45,543 nucleotides of DNA from Thiomicrorhabdus sp041583835 (GTDB lineage: Bacteria; Pseudomonadota; Gammaproteobacteria; Thiomicrospirales; Thiomicrospiraceae), in assembly GCF_041583835.1 (NCBI RefSeq), contig NZ_JBFHFC010000020.1, positions 1 to 45,543 of the forward strand. The letters are read 5' to 3'. The notes under the pieces were generated by a model. The model ran no database searches. It was not told where the DNA came from and was given only the letters and a program-made list of their open reading frames with translations. The translations under genes and the position numbers were made by a program. Positions 22,926-31,557 of the stretch are shown here, in pieces. The first letter of the stretch is position 1. Each line of letters starts with the position of its first letter.

Positions 22926-24560
22926 ATGACGCAAAATGTAACCGTCGTAATGGCGCAGATCAATCCAATTGTCGGTGATATTTCCGGGAATGTTGAGAAA
23001 ATTGTCGAGTCGGCTCAGCAAGCCAAGCGCGAGTTGAATGCCGATATCGTTGTGTTCCCGGAAATGACCTTGACCGGTTATCCTCCCGAAGATCTACTGT
23101 TGCGTGAAGGTTTGTATCTTCAGGTTAACCAGGCCTTGTTGTCGCTTTGCGAACGTATACAGGATACGGTTTTGGTGGTGGGTTATCCAATGATGGATGA
23201 TCTGGGTGAGCGTTTTAATATGGCGGCGTGGATCGAAGACGGTTCGATTCAGGCAAGTTATATCAAGCAGAACTTACCTAATTACAGCGTGTTTGACGAA
23301 CAGCGCTACTTTTCCGCCGGTAAGCAGCCTTGCGTTGTTGAGTTTAAAGGCATCAAGTTCGGTGTATTGATCTGTGAAGATATTTGGAAAATTTCTCCGG
23401 CTACGCAGTCTGTGGATGCAGGTGCCGAGATTATTCTTAATCTCAATGCGTCTCCGTTTTCGGAAGAAAAACATCAGGATCGAATTGATGTCGTGACCCG
23501 TCGTGTCGATGAGGTTAAAAGACCGGTGATTTACGTCAACCAAGTCGGCGGTCAGGACGAGTTGGTGTTCGACGGCGGTTCCTTTGCTATGTCTGCGAAA
23601 GGCGAAGTGATGGTTCAGGCCGAAGAGTTTGAAGAATCTTTGACCGTGGTTGAAGTGGTGAAAGAGGAAGGTTCGGAAACGGCGGACTTATTGCCGGGTA
23701 AACAGGTTTCCTTGTATGAAAACGATGCGCGTGTCTATCAAGCTTTGATTCTAGGGGTGCAGGATTATGTACGTAAGAACGGCTTTCCGGGTGTACTGCT
23801 GGGATTGTCCGGAGGAATCGATTCGGCACTGACTTTGGCTCTAGCCGTAGACGCGTTGGGTGCGGACAAGGTCGAAGCGGTGATGATGCCGTTCCGTTAT
23901 ACCGCTGCAATCAGTATCGAAGATGCGCATAAGCAAGCGGATACCATGGGCGTGAAATATAGCGTTATGCCGATTGAACCTATGTACAACGCATTTGAAG
24001 CGACATTGGCGGAAGCGTTTGCGGGTTACGACGAAGATGTGACCGAGGAGAACCTTCAGGCAAGAATTCGCGGTACTTTATTGATGGCCTTGTCCAACAA
24101 GACCGGCAAGATGGTGCTGGCCACCAGTAATAAAAGTGAAGTAGCGGTCGGCTATTCCACTTTGTACGGTGATATGGTCGGCGGCTTCTCGCCGTTGAAG
24201 GATGTTCCTAAAACGGCTGTGTATCGTTTAGCATGCTACCGCAATAGTTTATCGGAAGTGATTCCGGAACGGGTGATAACCCGTGAACCGTCTGCCGAGT
24301 TGCGCCCCGATCAGAAAGATCAGGATTCGTTGCCGGATTATGAGGTTTTGGATGCGATTATCAAAGCCTACGTCAAGCAGGATAAAACGCCTCAGGAGAT
24401 CGTTCAGCTTGGCTATGACGAAGCTGAAGTACGTCGTGTTATCCGTATGATTGACCGTAACGAGTATAAGCGTCGTCAGGCCGCTCCGGGCATTAAAATC
24501 ACGCAGCGCGCATTCGGGCGCGACCGGCGCTATCCGATTACCAGTCGCTATTCGGAATAA
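22926..24560 (+). CDS. nadE: glutamine-dependent NAD+ synthetase
   Basis: NadE amidates nicotinic acid adenine dinucleotide to NAD+, the last step of NAD synthesis. The 544-residue protein is the glutamine-using form. The N-terminal nitrilase-like glutaminase has the triad E46 (FPEMTLTGYPPEDLL), K114 (KQNLPNYSVFDEQRYF) and C150 (LICEDIW). The C-terminal synthetase has the PP-loop LSGGIDSAL near 296-303, TSNKSEVAVGYSTLYGDM and ITREPSAELRPDQ. An ammonia tunnel should join the halves. It complements nadC found at 29.6 kb. A strong bidirectional terminator follows. Confidence 0.96.
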   Translation: MTQNVTVVMAQINPIVGDISGNVEKIVESAQQAKRELNADIVVFPEMTLTGYPPEDLLLREGLYLQVNQALLSLCERIQDTVLVVGYPMMDDLGERFNMAAWIEDGSIQASYIKQNLPNYSVFDEQRYFSAGKQPCVVEFKGIKFGVLICEDIWKISPATQSVDAGAEIILNLNASPFSEEKHQDRIDVVTRRVDEVKRPVIYVNQVGGQDELVFDGGSFAMSAKGEVMVQAEEFEESLTVVEVVKEEGSETADLLPGKQVSLYENDARVYQALILGVQDYVRKNGFPGVLLGLSGGIDSALTLALAVDALGADKVEAVMMPFRYTAAISIEDAHKQADTMGVKYSVMPIEPMYNAFEATLAEAFAGYDEDVTEENLQARIRGTLLMALSNKTGKMVLATSNKSEVAVGYSTLYGDMVGGFSPLKDVPKTAVYRLACYRNSLSEVIPERVITREPSAELRPDQKDQDSLPDYEVLDAIIKAYVKQDKTPQEIVQLGYDEAEVRRVIRMIDRNEYKRRQAAPGIKITQRAFGRDRRYPITSRYSE

Positions 24561-24634
24561 TGGCGTTGCCGCTTAATCTGAATATTCTGGTGCTTTTCAG
24601 ATAAACGGATTGATAAAGAGAAACTCAGGGCAAT

Positions 24635-24675
24635 AAAAAAGGGAAACTCGTTTAAATCGAGTTTCCCTTTTTTTA
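24635..24675. terminator. bidirectional intrinsic terminator between nadE and bamD
   Basis: AAAAAAGGGAAACTCG (24635-24650), a seven-base loop, then CGAGTTTCCCTTTTTT (24658-24673) form a 16-bp perfect stem with a run of A on one side and T on the other. It can end both convergent genes. Confidence 0.92.
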
Positions 24676-24711
24676 TATCGGGACGTTTAGTTTTTCGTGA
24701 TCGTCTTTTGA

Positions 24712-25545
24712 TCAGTCAAACATTTGATTGTACGTCTCGCCGATTTTATCCCATAGGGATTTTTTCTTGCTAGGCGGGGCAGCGATTTCAGCAGCCTTTT
24801 CTTCGGCTTCTTGTTGGATTTTCTGGTTAAATTCTTGCACCTTCTGAACATCGGCATAGTTCTGTTCCATGCCAAGAGCCGCGTAGCTTTCTTTCATCAA
24901 TTCCAGAGCCTGAAGGTTAACGACCGTGCGAGGGTAATCCTCGATGATAACACGGCAACGGTTGGCCGCGGCAAGGTAAGCTTCCCTGGCATAGTAAAAT
25001 TTGGCAACTTGCAGTTCGTGTCTGGCCATGCGGTTGCGGATGATGATCATACGCTGTTTGGCGTTTTCCGCATACTGGGTGTCAGGGAAGCGTTTCACCA
25101 ACTCTTCGTAGTAACTAAAGGCGCGCGCGCTGGATTTCATATCGCGGTGAGCAGGGTCGGTGACGAACGGATCCAGCCAGCTTTTGACGATGGAATCCGC
25201 TGCTACGGCTCTCAGATAATAAGCGTAAGCCAAGCTTTTATGTTTTGGGTAGAGTTTAATGAACTCCTCTAATTCACGAATCGCCGATTCCGGCTCGCTG
25301 TACTTGTAATAAGCATAGGCCAGTTCCAAATAGGACTGTTCTGCGTAGCTGCCGTAAGGGAAATAGGCTTTCAGCTTTTCGTAGTATTGGATGGCCGTAT
25401 CCCAGCTACCGTCTGCAAACGCTGTTGTGGCTTCAGTGTAAAATTCTTCAACGGTCATTTCCGAATCGGGTTTTTCAAGAAGGGAAGAACAACCTTGTAA
25501 AGAAAATGTTAGGGCTAGCGCAATGGATAACAGCGATTTTTTCAT
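24712..25545 (-). CDS. bamD: outer membrane assembly lipoprotein BamD
   Basis: BamD is the essential lipoprotein partner of BamA in beta-barrel insertion at the outer membrane. The 277-residue protein starts MKKSLLSIALALTFSLQGC with a lipobox ending at C19. It then carries about five TPR-like helix pairs, recognisable as YTEATTAFADGSWDTAIQYY, YLELAYAYYKYSEPESAIRE, YYLRAVAADS and AYLAAANRC. The C-terminal tail is about 30 residues longer than in E. coli (245) and rich in Glu, Lys and Pro. The ATG at 25545 is chosen; a TTG upstream would spoil the signal peptide. It is divergent from rluD, the same arrangement as yfiO-rluD in E. coli. Confidence 0.93.
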   Translation of the reverse strand: MKKSLLSIALALTFSLQGCSSLLEKPDSEMTVEEFYTEATTAFADGSWDTAIQYYEKLKAYFPYGSYAEQSYLELAYAYYKYSEPESAIRELEEFIKLYPKHKSLAYAYYLRAVAADSIVKSWLDPFVTDPAHRDMKSSARAFSYYEELVKRFPDTQYAENAKQRMIIIRNRMARHELQVAKFYYAREAYLAAANRCRVIIEDYPRTVVNLQALELMKESYAALGMEQNYADVQKVQEFNQKIQQEAEEKAAEIAAPPSKKKSLWDKIGETYNQMFD

Positions 25546-25568
25546 GTTTATTAGGTACAATACATAAA

Positions 25569-25596
25569 TTGAATAAGATCAAAATTGTATCATAAT
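25569..25596 (+). promoter_or_regulatory. sigma70-type promoter for rluD
   Basis: TTGAAT (25569-25574, 4/6 to the -35 consensus) and CATAAT (25591-25596, 5/6 to the -10) are 16 bp apart. The start would be near 25603, giving a leader of about 26 nt before the TTG at 25629. Confidence 0.45.
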
Positions 25597-25628
25597 TTAA
25601 CCGCTTCACAGTATTTTAAGGTCTTCAA

Positions 25629-26672
25629 TTGAGTACGCAAATATTAAACTCTCAAATCCCCCAATCTTGTATGGGACAGCGCTTGGATGTCGCGATTTCT
25701 CCTTTATTTTCCGACTATTCCAGAAGTCGCATCCAGCAGTGGATTAAAGAAGGCAAAGTAAGTGTAGACGGCGAGGTGTGGACTAAGCCGCGCCAAGCAG
25801 TTTTGGGCGGCGAAAAAGTTGAGCTGACCGCCGAACTGGAAGAAGAGACCTCATTAGAGGCTCAAGATATTCCGTTGGATATCGTTTACGAAGACGATGC
25901 GATCTTGGTGATTAATAAACCGGCCGGTCTGGTGGTTCATCCTGGAGCCGGTAATCCGGATCAAACCTTGATGAATGCGTTGTTATTCCACGATAAACGT
26001 TTGCGTGAAGTTCCGAGAGCGGGGATTGTGCATCGTTTGGATAAGGAAACTTCCGGTTTAATGGTTGTTGCCAAAACCGTACCGGCACAAACCCACTTGG
26101 TCGAACAGTTGCAGCGTCATGCGGTAGAACGTATCTATGATGCGGTTGTCGTAGGACGCATGATTTCCGGCGGTACGGTCGATAAACCGATCGGACGAAG
26201 CTCGCAGGATCGCAAGAAAATGGCGATTCGCTTGATGGGCGGTAAACATGCCGTCAGTCATTACCGTGTTTTGGAACACTTCAGAGAACATACCCGTGTA
26301 CGCGTCAAGTTGGAAACCGGCCGTACTCATCAGATTCGCGTTCATATGGCCTCCATCGGTTTTCCGTTGGTGGGCGATCCGGTTTACGGCAAGCGTCTGC
26401 GAATTCCGAGACAAATGTTGGAAGAATTTGTCGAAACCCTGAGAGATTTCAAACGTCAGGCATTGCATGCGGGGGCACTGAGCCTGACGCACCCTGTAAC
26501 CGGCAAAACCATGAAGTGGAAGGCCGATATGCCGGAAGACATGCTTAATCTGATCGATATGCTGCGTGACGATATGGATGAATTCGAATCCCAATATTCC
26601 GGTTACGACGAATTCGATTACGATTATGGCGTTGAAGTGGAGTGGGTAACCGATGACGATATCCCAGATTGA
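25629..26672 (+). CDS. rluD: 23S rRNA pseudouridine synthase RluD
   Basis: RluD makes the pseudouridines 1911, 1915 and 1917 in helix 69 of 23S rRNA. The 347-residue protein has an N-terminal S4 RNA-binding domain (SRSRIQQWIKEGKVSVDG) and the RluA-family core. VINKPAGLVVHPG and HRLDKETSGLMV with catalytic D138 are visible, as are GRTHQIRVHMA and GDPVYG. The last 30 residues are an unusually acidic Asp/Glu/Tyr-rich tail. The start is TTG at 25629, with TAAGG seven bases before it; no ATG lies in frame before the S4 domain. pgeF follows after 60 bp. Confidence 0.95.
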   Translation: MSTQILNSQIPQSCMGQRLDVAISPLFSDYSRSRIQQWIKEGKVSVDGEVWTKPRQAVLGGEKVELTAELEEETSLEAQDIPLDIVYEDDAILVINKPAGLVVHPGAGNPDQTLMNALLFHDKRLREVPRAGIVHRLDKETSGLMVVAKTVPAQTHLVEQLQRHAVERIYDAVVVGRMISGGTVDKPIGRSSQDRKKMAIRLMGGKHAVSHYRVLEHFREHTRVRVKLETGRTHQIRVHMASIGFPLVGDPVYGKRLRIPRQMLEEFVETLRDFKRQALHAGALSLTHPVTGKTMKWKADMPEDMLNLIDMLRDDMDEFESQYSGYDEFDYDYGVEVEWVTDDDIPD

Positions 26673-26732
26673 GAATCGGGATTCCGAGTTATCCGTTCTA
26701 ATCGTCCTTTCTAACGTTTAAGGCCGTTTTTG

Positions 26733-27488
26733 GTGTCTATGTTTATCCATCCCGACTGGCCTGCTCCTAAACAAATTAAAGCGATGTGCACCACCCGAGA
26801 GGGTGGCGTCAGCCAACCTCCTTTCGATAGTTTCAATCTTGCTACTCACGTAAATGACGATCCGCTCTCGGTATTACAAAACCGTGAACTTTTACGGCAA
26901 AGCGCGGTTTTACCGTCTGCCCCTTTCTGGTTGGATCAACGGCATACGCAAGACATGGTCTGTTTGAATGATGTCGATTCCGAGTCTTGGCAGCCTATCG
27001 TGGCGGATGCCGCTTGGACGAACCAAAAGCAACAGGTGGCGGTGGTCATGACGGCCGACTGTTTACCGATTTTGGTTACGAATAAACAAGGCAGTTTGGT
27101 CGCGGCGATTCATGCCGGTTGGAAAGGGGCTGCAGAGGGAATTGTCACTAAGAGTATTGTGGCGTTGCCGGATCGACCCGAGAATTTATTGGTGTGGATC
27201 GGTCCCGCTATTCGCCAAAGTCATTTTGAGGTTGGAGAAGACGTATTCGAGGCTTTCCTCTCTTTAAAGGCGGAAAATGCCTCTTTTTTTCAGCCATTAT
27301 CGGTTCAGTCCGAACTCAAATATCTGGCCGATTTGCCGGGTTTGGTGAAATCGGAGTTGCAGGATTTGGGTGTCCGGAACATCTACGACAGTGGGCTTTG
27401 TTCGTATGAAAACGAAGCGCAGTTTTATTCTTATCGTCGTGACGGCCAAACAGGTCGAATGGCCTCTCTAATCTGGATAACGGACTGA
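26733..27488 (+). CDS. pgeF: purine nucleoside phosphorylase / peptidoglycan editing factor PgeF (YfiH)
   Basis: The family (DUF152, YfiH/LACC1) has purine nucleoside phosphorylase and related activities, and in E. coli clears mis-built UDP-MurNAc-L-Ser from peptidoglycan synthesis. The 251-residue protein has the three conserved metal or catalytic residues H71 (DQRHTQD), C110 (TADCLPI) and H127 (IHAGWKGA). The C-terminal SYRRDGQTGRMASLIW is also typical. The GTG at 26733 makes MSMFIHPDWPAPK, which aligns with E. coli MSKLIVPQWPQPK; TAAGG lies nine bases before it. The order bamD (divergent), rluD, pgeF matches E. coli. Confidence 0.93.
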   Translation: MSMFIHPDWPAPKQIKAMCTTREGGVSQPPFDSFNLATHVNDDPLSVLQNRELLRQSAVLPSAPFWLDQRHTQDMVCLNDVDSESWQPIVADAAWTNQKQQVAVVMTADCLPILVTNKQGSLVAAIHAGWKGAAEGIVTKSIVALPDRPENLLVWIGPAIRQSHFEVGEDVFEAFLSLKAENASFFQPLSVQSELKYLADLPGLVKSELQDLGVRNIYDSGLCSYENEAQFYSYRRDGQTGRMASLIWITD

Positions 27489-27507
27489 ATCCGAAGATCC
27501 GATCCCG

Positions 27508-29502
27508 TTACAGTCCTTTACCCGTTTTCAATAAATAGTCGGCGCGTTCGACATCTTCGGGCAGGCCGGAGATGACCAGTCTATCTTCGGCACGGATGCG
27601 AGTATTGACGTCTGGATTTTCACCTCTGACATGCCCGCGGGTAATCGCATCGATTTTGACGTTTAACTCATCGAACGGCAGTTGTTTAATCGTTTTTCCT
27701 ACCGCATAGTCCCGGTCAACAATAAGCACCGTATGAATTACCCGGTTCATGATTTGATGTTCGTCCGAAGGGTAGTCGTACTGACCCGGATAGAATTTTT
27801 CCAACAGTTTATAGCGGTTCTTTCTAACCTCGCGAGTCTCGCGCAGCACTTTGCTCGGAGGTTGGCCAACCATCAGCAGCAAGTGGGATGACAGCATGAT
27901 GCTGGACTCGAACGTATCGGGTACCACTTCAGTCGCGCCGGCTTCAAGTAATTCGTTAAGGTGCGAGTCGTCAATGGTACGAACCAATACCGGAATATTG
28001 GGGTCGATACGGCGAATCGTGTTCAATATCTTAATTGACGCGTGGTAGTCGCTGAAAGTGATGATGACCGCCTTGGCTTTATCGATTCCGGCCGCGTGTA
28101 AAATCCGTTCTTTGGATGCATCGCCGTAATAGACGCGCTCACCGGCATTATGGGCTTCGTTGACGCGACGAATATCCATATCCAGCGCCACGAAGTTTTC
28201 CGGTGCTTTGTGCAAGAATCGGCTGACTGTTTGACCGACACGCCCAAACCCGCAGAGGATGATGTGGTTGGAAAGATAGACGTTGTCTTGTGCAATGGTG
28301 TTTTCGATATTGCTGTGATTTTGCGTGTAGCTGCCTTTGTGCAGAAAACGGGTGATCTTACCGTTGAACTTCACTAAAAACGGTGCCACGGCCATACTGA
28401 TGACAGCGGCCGTTAAGAGAATGTTTCCTTCCTCTTCAGGAAGTAGGCGATAAGTGAAGGCGATGGTCATCAGAACCAGTCCGAATTCACCTACTTGCGC
28501 CAGTGATATGGCCGTCCGCAAAGCCACGCCGGGTTCTTTGTTGAATATGCGTGCGACGCCATAGATGATCATGCCTTTGACACTGATAATCGCAATCGTC
28601 ACGGCGATGATCGCCCAAAAATGTTCGATCAAACGTTCAACGGAAATAAGCATACCGACGGTAACGAAGAATAGACCTAGCAAGATGTCTTGAAAAGGGC
28701 GGATGTCGGATTCGATCTGGTGGCGAAATTCGGTTTCTCCAAGCATCATACCGGCCAGGAAAGCACCTAAGGTCATGGAAAGCCCCATCTCTTCGGTTAG
28801 TGCCGCCGAACTCAAAGCAACCAAGAGTACGGTCAGGGTAAACAATTCCGAAGATTTGGCGCTGGCAACTTCATGAAACAGCGGGCGTAATAAATAACGG
28901 CCGACGGCATGCATGACAACAACAATTAAAATCCCTTTTACAAAGGCGGTGACAAGCGAGATGGTCAACGCGTTCTCACTTCCGCCGCTCATCGCTAATG
29001 CCGGAATCAGGATCAAGAGCGGAATCGCCATGATGTCCTGGAAAATCAATATCCCGACCGCCGAACGGCCGTGACGCGATTGGATTTCAGCCTGTTCGGT
29101 CAGCTGCTTAATGACGATGGCGGTGGATGAAAGCGCAAAGGCGCAGGCCACGACGATGTTGGTGTTTGTATCCAACCCGGCAACCCAACCGATCACGAAT
29201 ATCGTGAAACCGGTGAACAGAACTTGGGCGCTTCCCAGACCGAACACCAGTTTACGCATAGCCATCATTTGCGTCAGGGAGAATTCCAGGCCGATAGAGA
29301 ACAGCAGGAAAACGATTCCGAGTTCGGCCAGCAACTTGATATTTTCTTCTTCTTGGATCCAGCCGAAACCGAATGGTCCGACGATGATACCGACGATAAT
29401 ATAGCTAAGAATCGGCGGAAAGTGTAAGCGACGCGAGAGCGAAACAGTGATGACCGCAATTCCTAAAAGTAAAACGATGTGTAGCAGCAGGTGGTCGTTC
29501 AC
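27508..29502 (-). CDS. Kef-type K+/H+ antiporter (CPA2) with RCK domains
   Basis: The 664-residue protein is a CPA2 monovalent cation:proton antiporter. Twelve to thirteen helices (about 1-385) contain PPILSYIIVGIIVGP, FLLFSIGLEFS and FQDIMAIPLLILIPAL, the expected ion-path Asp. SLAQVGEFGLVL follows. An RCK_N domain with NAD-type fold starts at about 412 (HIILCGFGRVGQTVSRFL) and an RCK_C/TrkA-C domain ends the protein (about 590-660). This is the YbaL/KefB layout. The regulatory glutathione site of KefC cannot be confirmed by eye. GTG at 29502 follows AGGA. It converges on pgeF; only 19 bp part the stop codons, and a 6-bp dyad (27482-27487 with 27511-27516) spans them. Confidence 0.88.
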   Translation of the reverse strand: MNDHLLLHIVLLLGIAVITVSLSRRLHFPPILSYIIVGIIVGPFGFGWIQEEENIKLLAELGIVFLLFSIGLEFSLTQMMAMRKLVFGLGSAQVLFTGFTIFVIGWVAGLDTNTNIVVACAFALSSTAIVIKQLTEQAEIQSRHGRSAVGILIFQDIMAIPLLILIPALAMSGGSENALTISLVTAFVKGILIVVVMHAVGRYLLRPLFHEVASAKSSELFTLTVLLVALSSAALTEEMGLSMTLGAFLAGMMLGETEFRHQIESDIRPFQDILLGLFFVTVGMLISVERLIEHFWAIIAVTIAIISVKGMIIYGVARIFNKEPGVALRTAISLAQVGEFGLVLMTIAFTYRLLPEEEGNILLTAAVISMAVAPFLVKFNGKITRFLHKGSYTQNHSNIENTIAQDNVYLSNHIILCGFGRVGQTVSRFLHKAPENFVALDMDIRRVNEAHNAGERVYYGDASKERILHAAGIDKAKAVIITFSDYHASIKILNTIRRIDPNIPVLVRTIDDSHLNELLEAGATEVVPDTFESSIMLSSHLLLMVGQPPSKVLRETREVRKNRYKLLEKFYPGQYDYPSDEHQIMNRVIHTVLIVDRDYAVGKTIKQLPFDELNVKIDAITRGHVRGENPDVNTRIRAEDRLVISGLPEDVERADYLLKTGKGL

Positions 29503-29618
29503 AGGGGTCCTTGAATTTCTGTGTTAATAGCTTGTATTAGTTGGGGTTTTTAAGCTGGATTAGTGATATTTACTATAAAGTATTTTTACCCCCTAGAGTA
29601 GAGGGAAACCATAAAAAA

Positions 29619-30461
29619 TCAGAGGTTTTGAAAACGCATCGACAAATCGATTGCCTGAATGTGTTTGGTGATCGCTCCGGTTGAGATGAAATCGACTTGA
29701 GTGGTCGCTAATCGATCCAGTTGATCGATTTCAACATTGCCGGAAACTTCCAGTTTGGCTCGGCCGCCAACCAGCTTAACCGCTTGATGCATCATCTCGA
29801 GAGTGAAGTTGTCGAGCATGATGATATCGGCACCGGCTTCGACGGCTTGCTGGACTTCATCCAAGTTTTCCGTTTCGACTTCAACCGTGATCTGAGGATG
29901 GTTGGTTTTTGCCGTGGTCACCGCATTAGCAATTCCTCCGGCCGCCATAATGTGATTTTCCTTAATCAGGATAGCGTCGAAGAGGCCGATGCGGTGATTC
30001 GTGCCGCCACCGCAGACGACGGCGTATTTTTGCGCCAGTCTTAAGCCCGGTAGGGTTTTGCGAGTGTCCAACAGTTTTGTATGGGTGTTTTTTAGTTTGG
30101 CGACATAACGCGCCGTTACCGTCGCCGTTGCCGATAAGGTTTGCAAAAAGTTTAAGGCGGTACGTTCGGCGGTTAAGATCGAGCGGGCGGAACCTTCTAA
30201 TGTGCATAGCAGTTGGTCGGCTTCAACCGTTTCGCCTTCTTCGACTTTCCAGTTAACGACGATGGTTGGGTCGACTTGTTTGAATACTTCGTCAAACCAC
30301 GGACGACCGCAAATCACCGCCGGTTCGCGGCTGATGATGTTTGCCACGGCACGATTACTCGCGGGAATCAGTTCTGCCGTCAGGTCGCCTTCGCGAATAT
30401 CCTCGTTAAGGGCGGTTTGAACGGTTTCGGTCAGCTTGTGGAAGTAATCGATGTTATGCAT
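29619..30461 (-). CDS. nadC: nicotinate-nucleotide pyrophosphorylase (carboxylating), quinolinate phosphoribosyltransferase
   Basis: NadC joins quinolinate and PRPP to give nicotinate mononucleotide, CO2 and PPi. The 280-residue protein shows NEDIREGDLTAELIP, LNFLQTLSATAT, LLDTRKTLPGLRLAQKYAVVCGGGTNHRIGL (in parts, about 138-168), ILIKENHI, VEVETENLDE and IMLDNF. It ends in the LEVSGN and ISTGAITKH phosphate-binding loops. The ATG at 30461 gives the family's usual length; a TTG 60 bases upstream would add an unneeded tail. Its Shine-Dalgarno is weak. It is divergent from ampD, which recalls the nadC-ampD pairing in E. coli. Confidence 0.95.
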   Translation of the reverse strand: MHNIDYFHKLTETVQTALNEDIREGDLTAELIPASNRAVANIISREPAVICGRPWFDEVFKQVDPTIVVNWKVEEGETVEADQLLCTLEGSARSILTAERTALNFLQTLSATATVTARYVAKLKNTHTKLLDTRKTLPGLRLAQKYAVVCGGGTNHRIGLFDAILIKENHIMAAGGIANAVTTAKTNHPQITVEVETENLDEVQQAVEAGADIIMLDNFTLEMMHQAVKLVGGRAKLEVSGNVEIDQLDRLATTQVDFISTGAITKHIQAIDLSMRFQNL

Positions 30462-30487
30462 AAGTCGTCTGTAAAATTTTAGGAGTA

Positions 30488-30514
30488 TTGAAAATCGGAT
30501 AATTTTTGTATTAT
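30488..30514 (+). promoter_or_regulatory. candidate promoter for ampD
   Basis: TTGAAA (30488-30493, 5/6) and TATTAT (30509-30514, 5/6) are 15 bp apart, slightly short of optimal. It would give a leader of about 50 nt before the GTG at 30571. Confidence 0.4.
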
Positions 30515-30570
30515 ACCTCAACGCGACGGGATGATAGTCCTAAGCTTTTACGAGTTTAAGGGAGAGTTGA

Positions 30571-31140
30571 GTGTATCGAGTGGATGAAAAATCGGGTCTG
30601 TGCAAACAGGCTGAATTTATTGAAAGTCCGAATTACGACGAGCGTCCCGAGGGAGCCCGTCCCGAGCTAATCGTGATTCACGGCATCAGTCTGCCGCCCA
30701 AACAATTCGGCGGCGAGGCGATTACCCAACTCTTCACCAATACCCTCAATCCGGCGGACGATCCTTATTTTTCCGGTATTCAGAACTTGAAAGTGTCCGC
30801 GCATGCCTTAATTCGCCGTAACGGCCATCTGATCCAGTATGTGCCATTCCATTGTCGTGCTTGGCATGCCGGTCTTTCCGCGTTTGACGGTCGGGAACGT
30901 TGTAATGATTTCTCAATCGGCATTGAGTTGGAAGGCACCGATGAAACCTGTTACACAGCGACGCAATATCATGTCTTGGCGGATTTAATCAAAGGTTTGT
31001 GGAAAGCCTATCCCGAACTGAAATCCAATCCCGTTGTCGGTCACAGTGACATTGCACCGGGCAGGAAAACCGATCCGGGTGCGTATTTTCAGTGGGCTTC
31101 TTTAGAGCGAATGTTGGAAATGTCAGCACTCGAGGCCTAG
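30571..31140 (+). CDS. ampD: 1,6-anhydro-N-acetylmuramyl-L-alanine amidase AmpD
   Basis: AmpD cuts the amide bond of anhydro-muropeptides in the cytoplasm during cell-wall recycling. The 189-residue protein has the zinc ligands H37 (IVIHGISLPP), H158 (VVGHSDIAPGRKTDPG) and D168, with K166 and E119 (IGIELEGTD) as catalytic residues, as in Citrobacter AmpD. It has no signal peptide, which separates it from periplasmic AmiD. GTG at 30571 follows GGGAG. A weak hairpin after the gene may end it. No ampE or ampC lies near. Confidence 0.95.
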   Translation: MYRVDEKSGLCKQAEFIESPNYDERPEGARPELIVIHGISLPPKQFGGEAITQLFTNTLNPADDPYFSGIQNLKVSAHALIRRNGHLIQYVPFHCRAWHAGLSAFDGRERCNDFSIGIELEGTDETCYTATQYHVLADLIKGLWKAYPELKSNPVVGHSDIAPGRKTDPGAYFQWASLERMLEMSALEA

Positions 31141-31149
31141 AATTATATG

Positions 31150-31173
31150 AGCCATACGTTTTAAATGGCTTTT
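31150..31173 (+). terminator. weak hairpin terminator after ampD
   Basis: AGCCAT (31150-31155), a nine-base loop and ATGGCT (31165-31170) form a six-bp stem followed by only TTT. It sits between convergent ampD and the four-cysteine protein gene. Confidence 0.4.
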
Positions 31174-31187
31174 AAGATTTGATGGGA

Positions 31188-31400
31188 TTAAGCGATCCAA
31201 CCGGTTTTAGGCGGCTTTTTAGGCGGTTCTTCCTTGGGCGAGAACTTCATGCAGGGCTCTCCCGAACTTTCCAGTACGACTTGGCTCGGCAACCGTTTGG
31301 TTTTGAAGCCGAACGCTTTGCAACCGCGGGGCTGGTTTGCATCCCAGGTAATGTAAAAGTGACGGCACTTAAAGCAATCGACCGAATTAGTATTTTTCAT
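31188..31400 (-). CDS. small four-cysteine conserved protein, probably zinc-binding
   Basis: The 70-residue protein reads VDCFKCRHFYITWDANQPRG (7-26) then CKAFGFKTKRLPS and SGEPCMKF. C9, C12, C27 and C50 are spaced like a zinc site. Similar short proteins occur widely in bacteria and are sometimes mislabelled uracil-DNA glycosylase, an enzyme far larger than this. The tail is Lys/Pro-rich (PKEEPPKKPPKTG). The ATG at 31400 is the only sensible start. It converges on ampD and is divergent from the flavodoxin gene. The function is unknown. Confidence 0.75.
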   Translation of the reverse strand: MKNTNSVDCFKCRHFYITWDANQPRGCKAFGFKTKRLPSQVVLESSGEPCMKFSPKEEPPKKPPKTGWIA

Positions 31401-31423
31401 AAAGCACTATAAAATTTAGTGAA

Positions 31424-31451
31424 TTAACAATCAAAGAGGTTGTGCTATTAT
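31424..31451 (+). promoter_or_regulatory. sigma70-type promoter for the flavodoxin gene
   Basis: TTAACA (31424-31429, 5/6) and TATTAT (31446-31451, 5/6) lie 16 bp apart. Transcription would begin near 31458, giving an untranslated leader of about 100 nt. The -10 box overlaps the first arm of an inverted repeat at 31448-31485. Confidence 0.55.
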
Positions 31452-31505
31452 GCGCACTATTATTAATATGAGTTATAGCGCATAAGATTATTGATTGGTC
31501 TTATG
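31448..31505 (+). promoter_or_regulatory. two dyads sharing an arm in the flavodoxin leader
   Basis: TTATGCGC (31448-31455) is the reverse complement of GCGCATAA (31478-31485). CATAAGA (31481-31487), which overlaps that second arm, is the reverse complement of TCTTATG (31499-31505). The middle arm can therefore pair either way. With the promoter above, only the second pair lies wholly in the RNA; the first may be a DNA operator over the -10 box. Confidence 0.45.
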
Positions 31506-31557
31506 GTTTCAGCTACAGAATTCATTTTACTTTCATTTGATTTAAAAGGGTATAGAC

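Noticed and set aside
27482..27516. GGACTG / CAGTCC dyad spanning the pgeF and antiporter stop codons as a terminator
   Set aside because: Six-bp stem with a 23-nt loop; both arms are coding sequence, so coincidence is likely.
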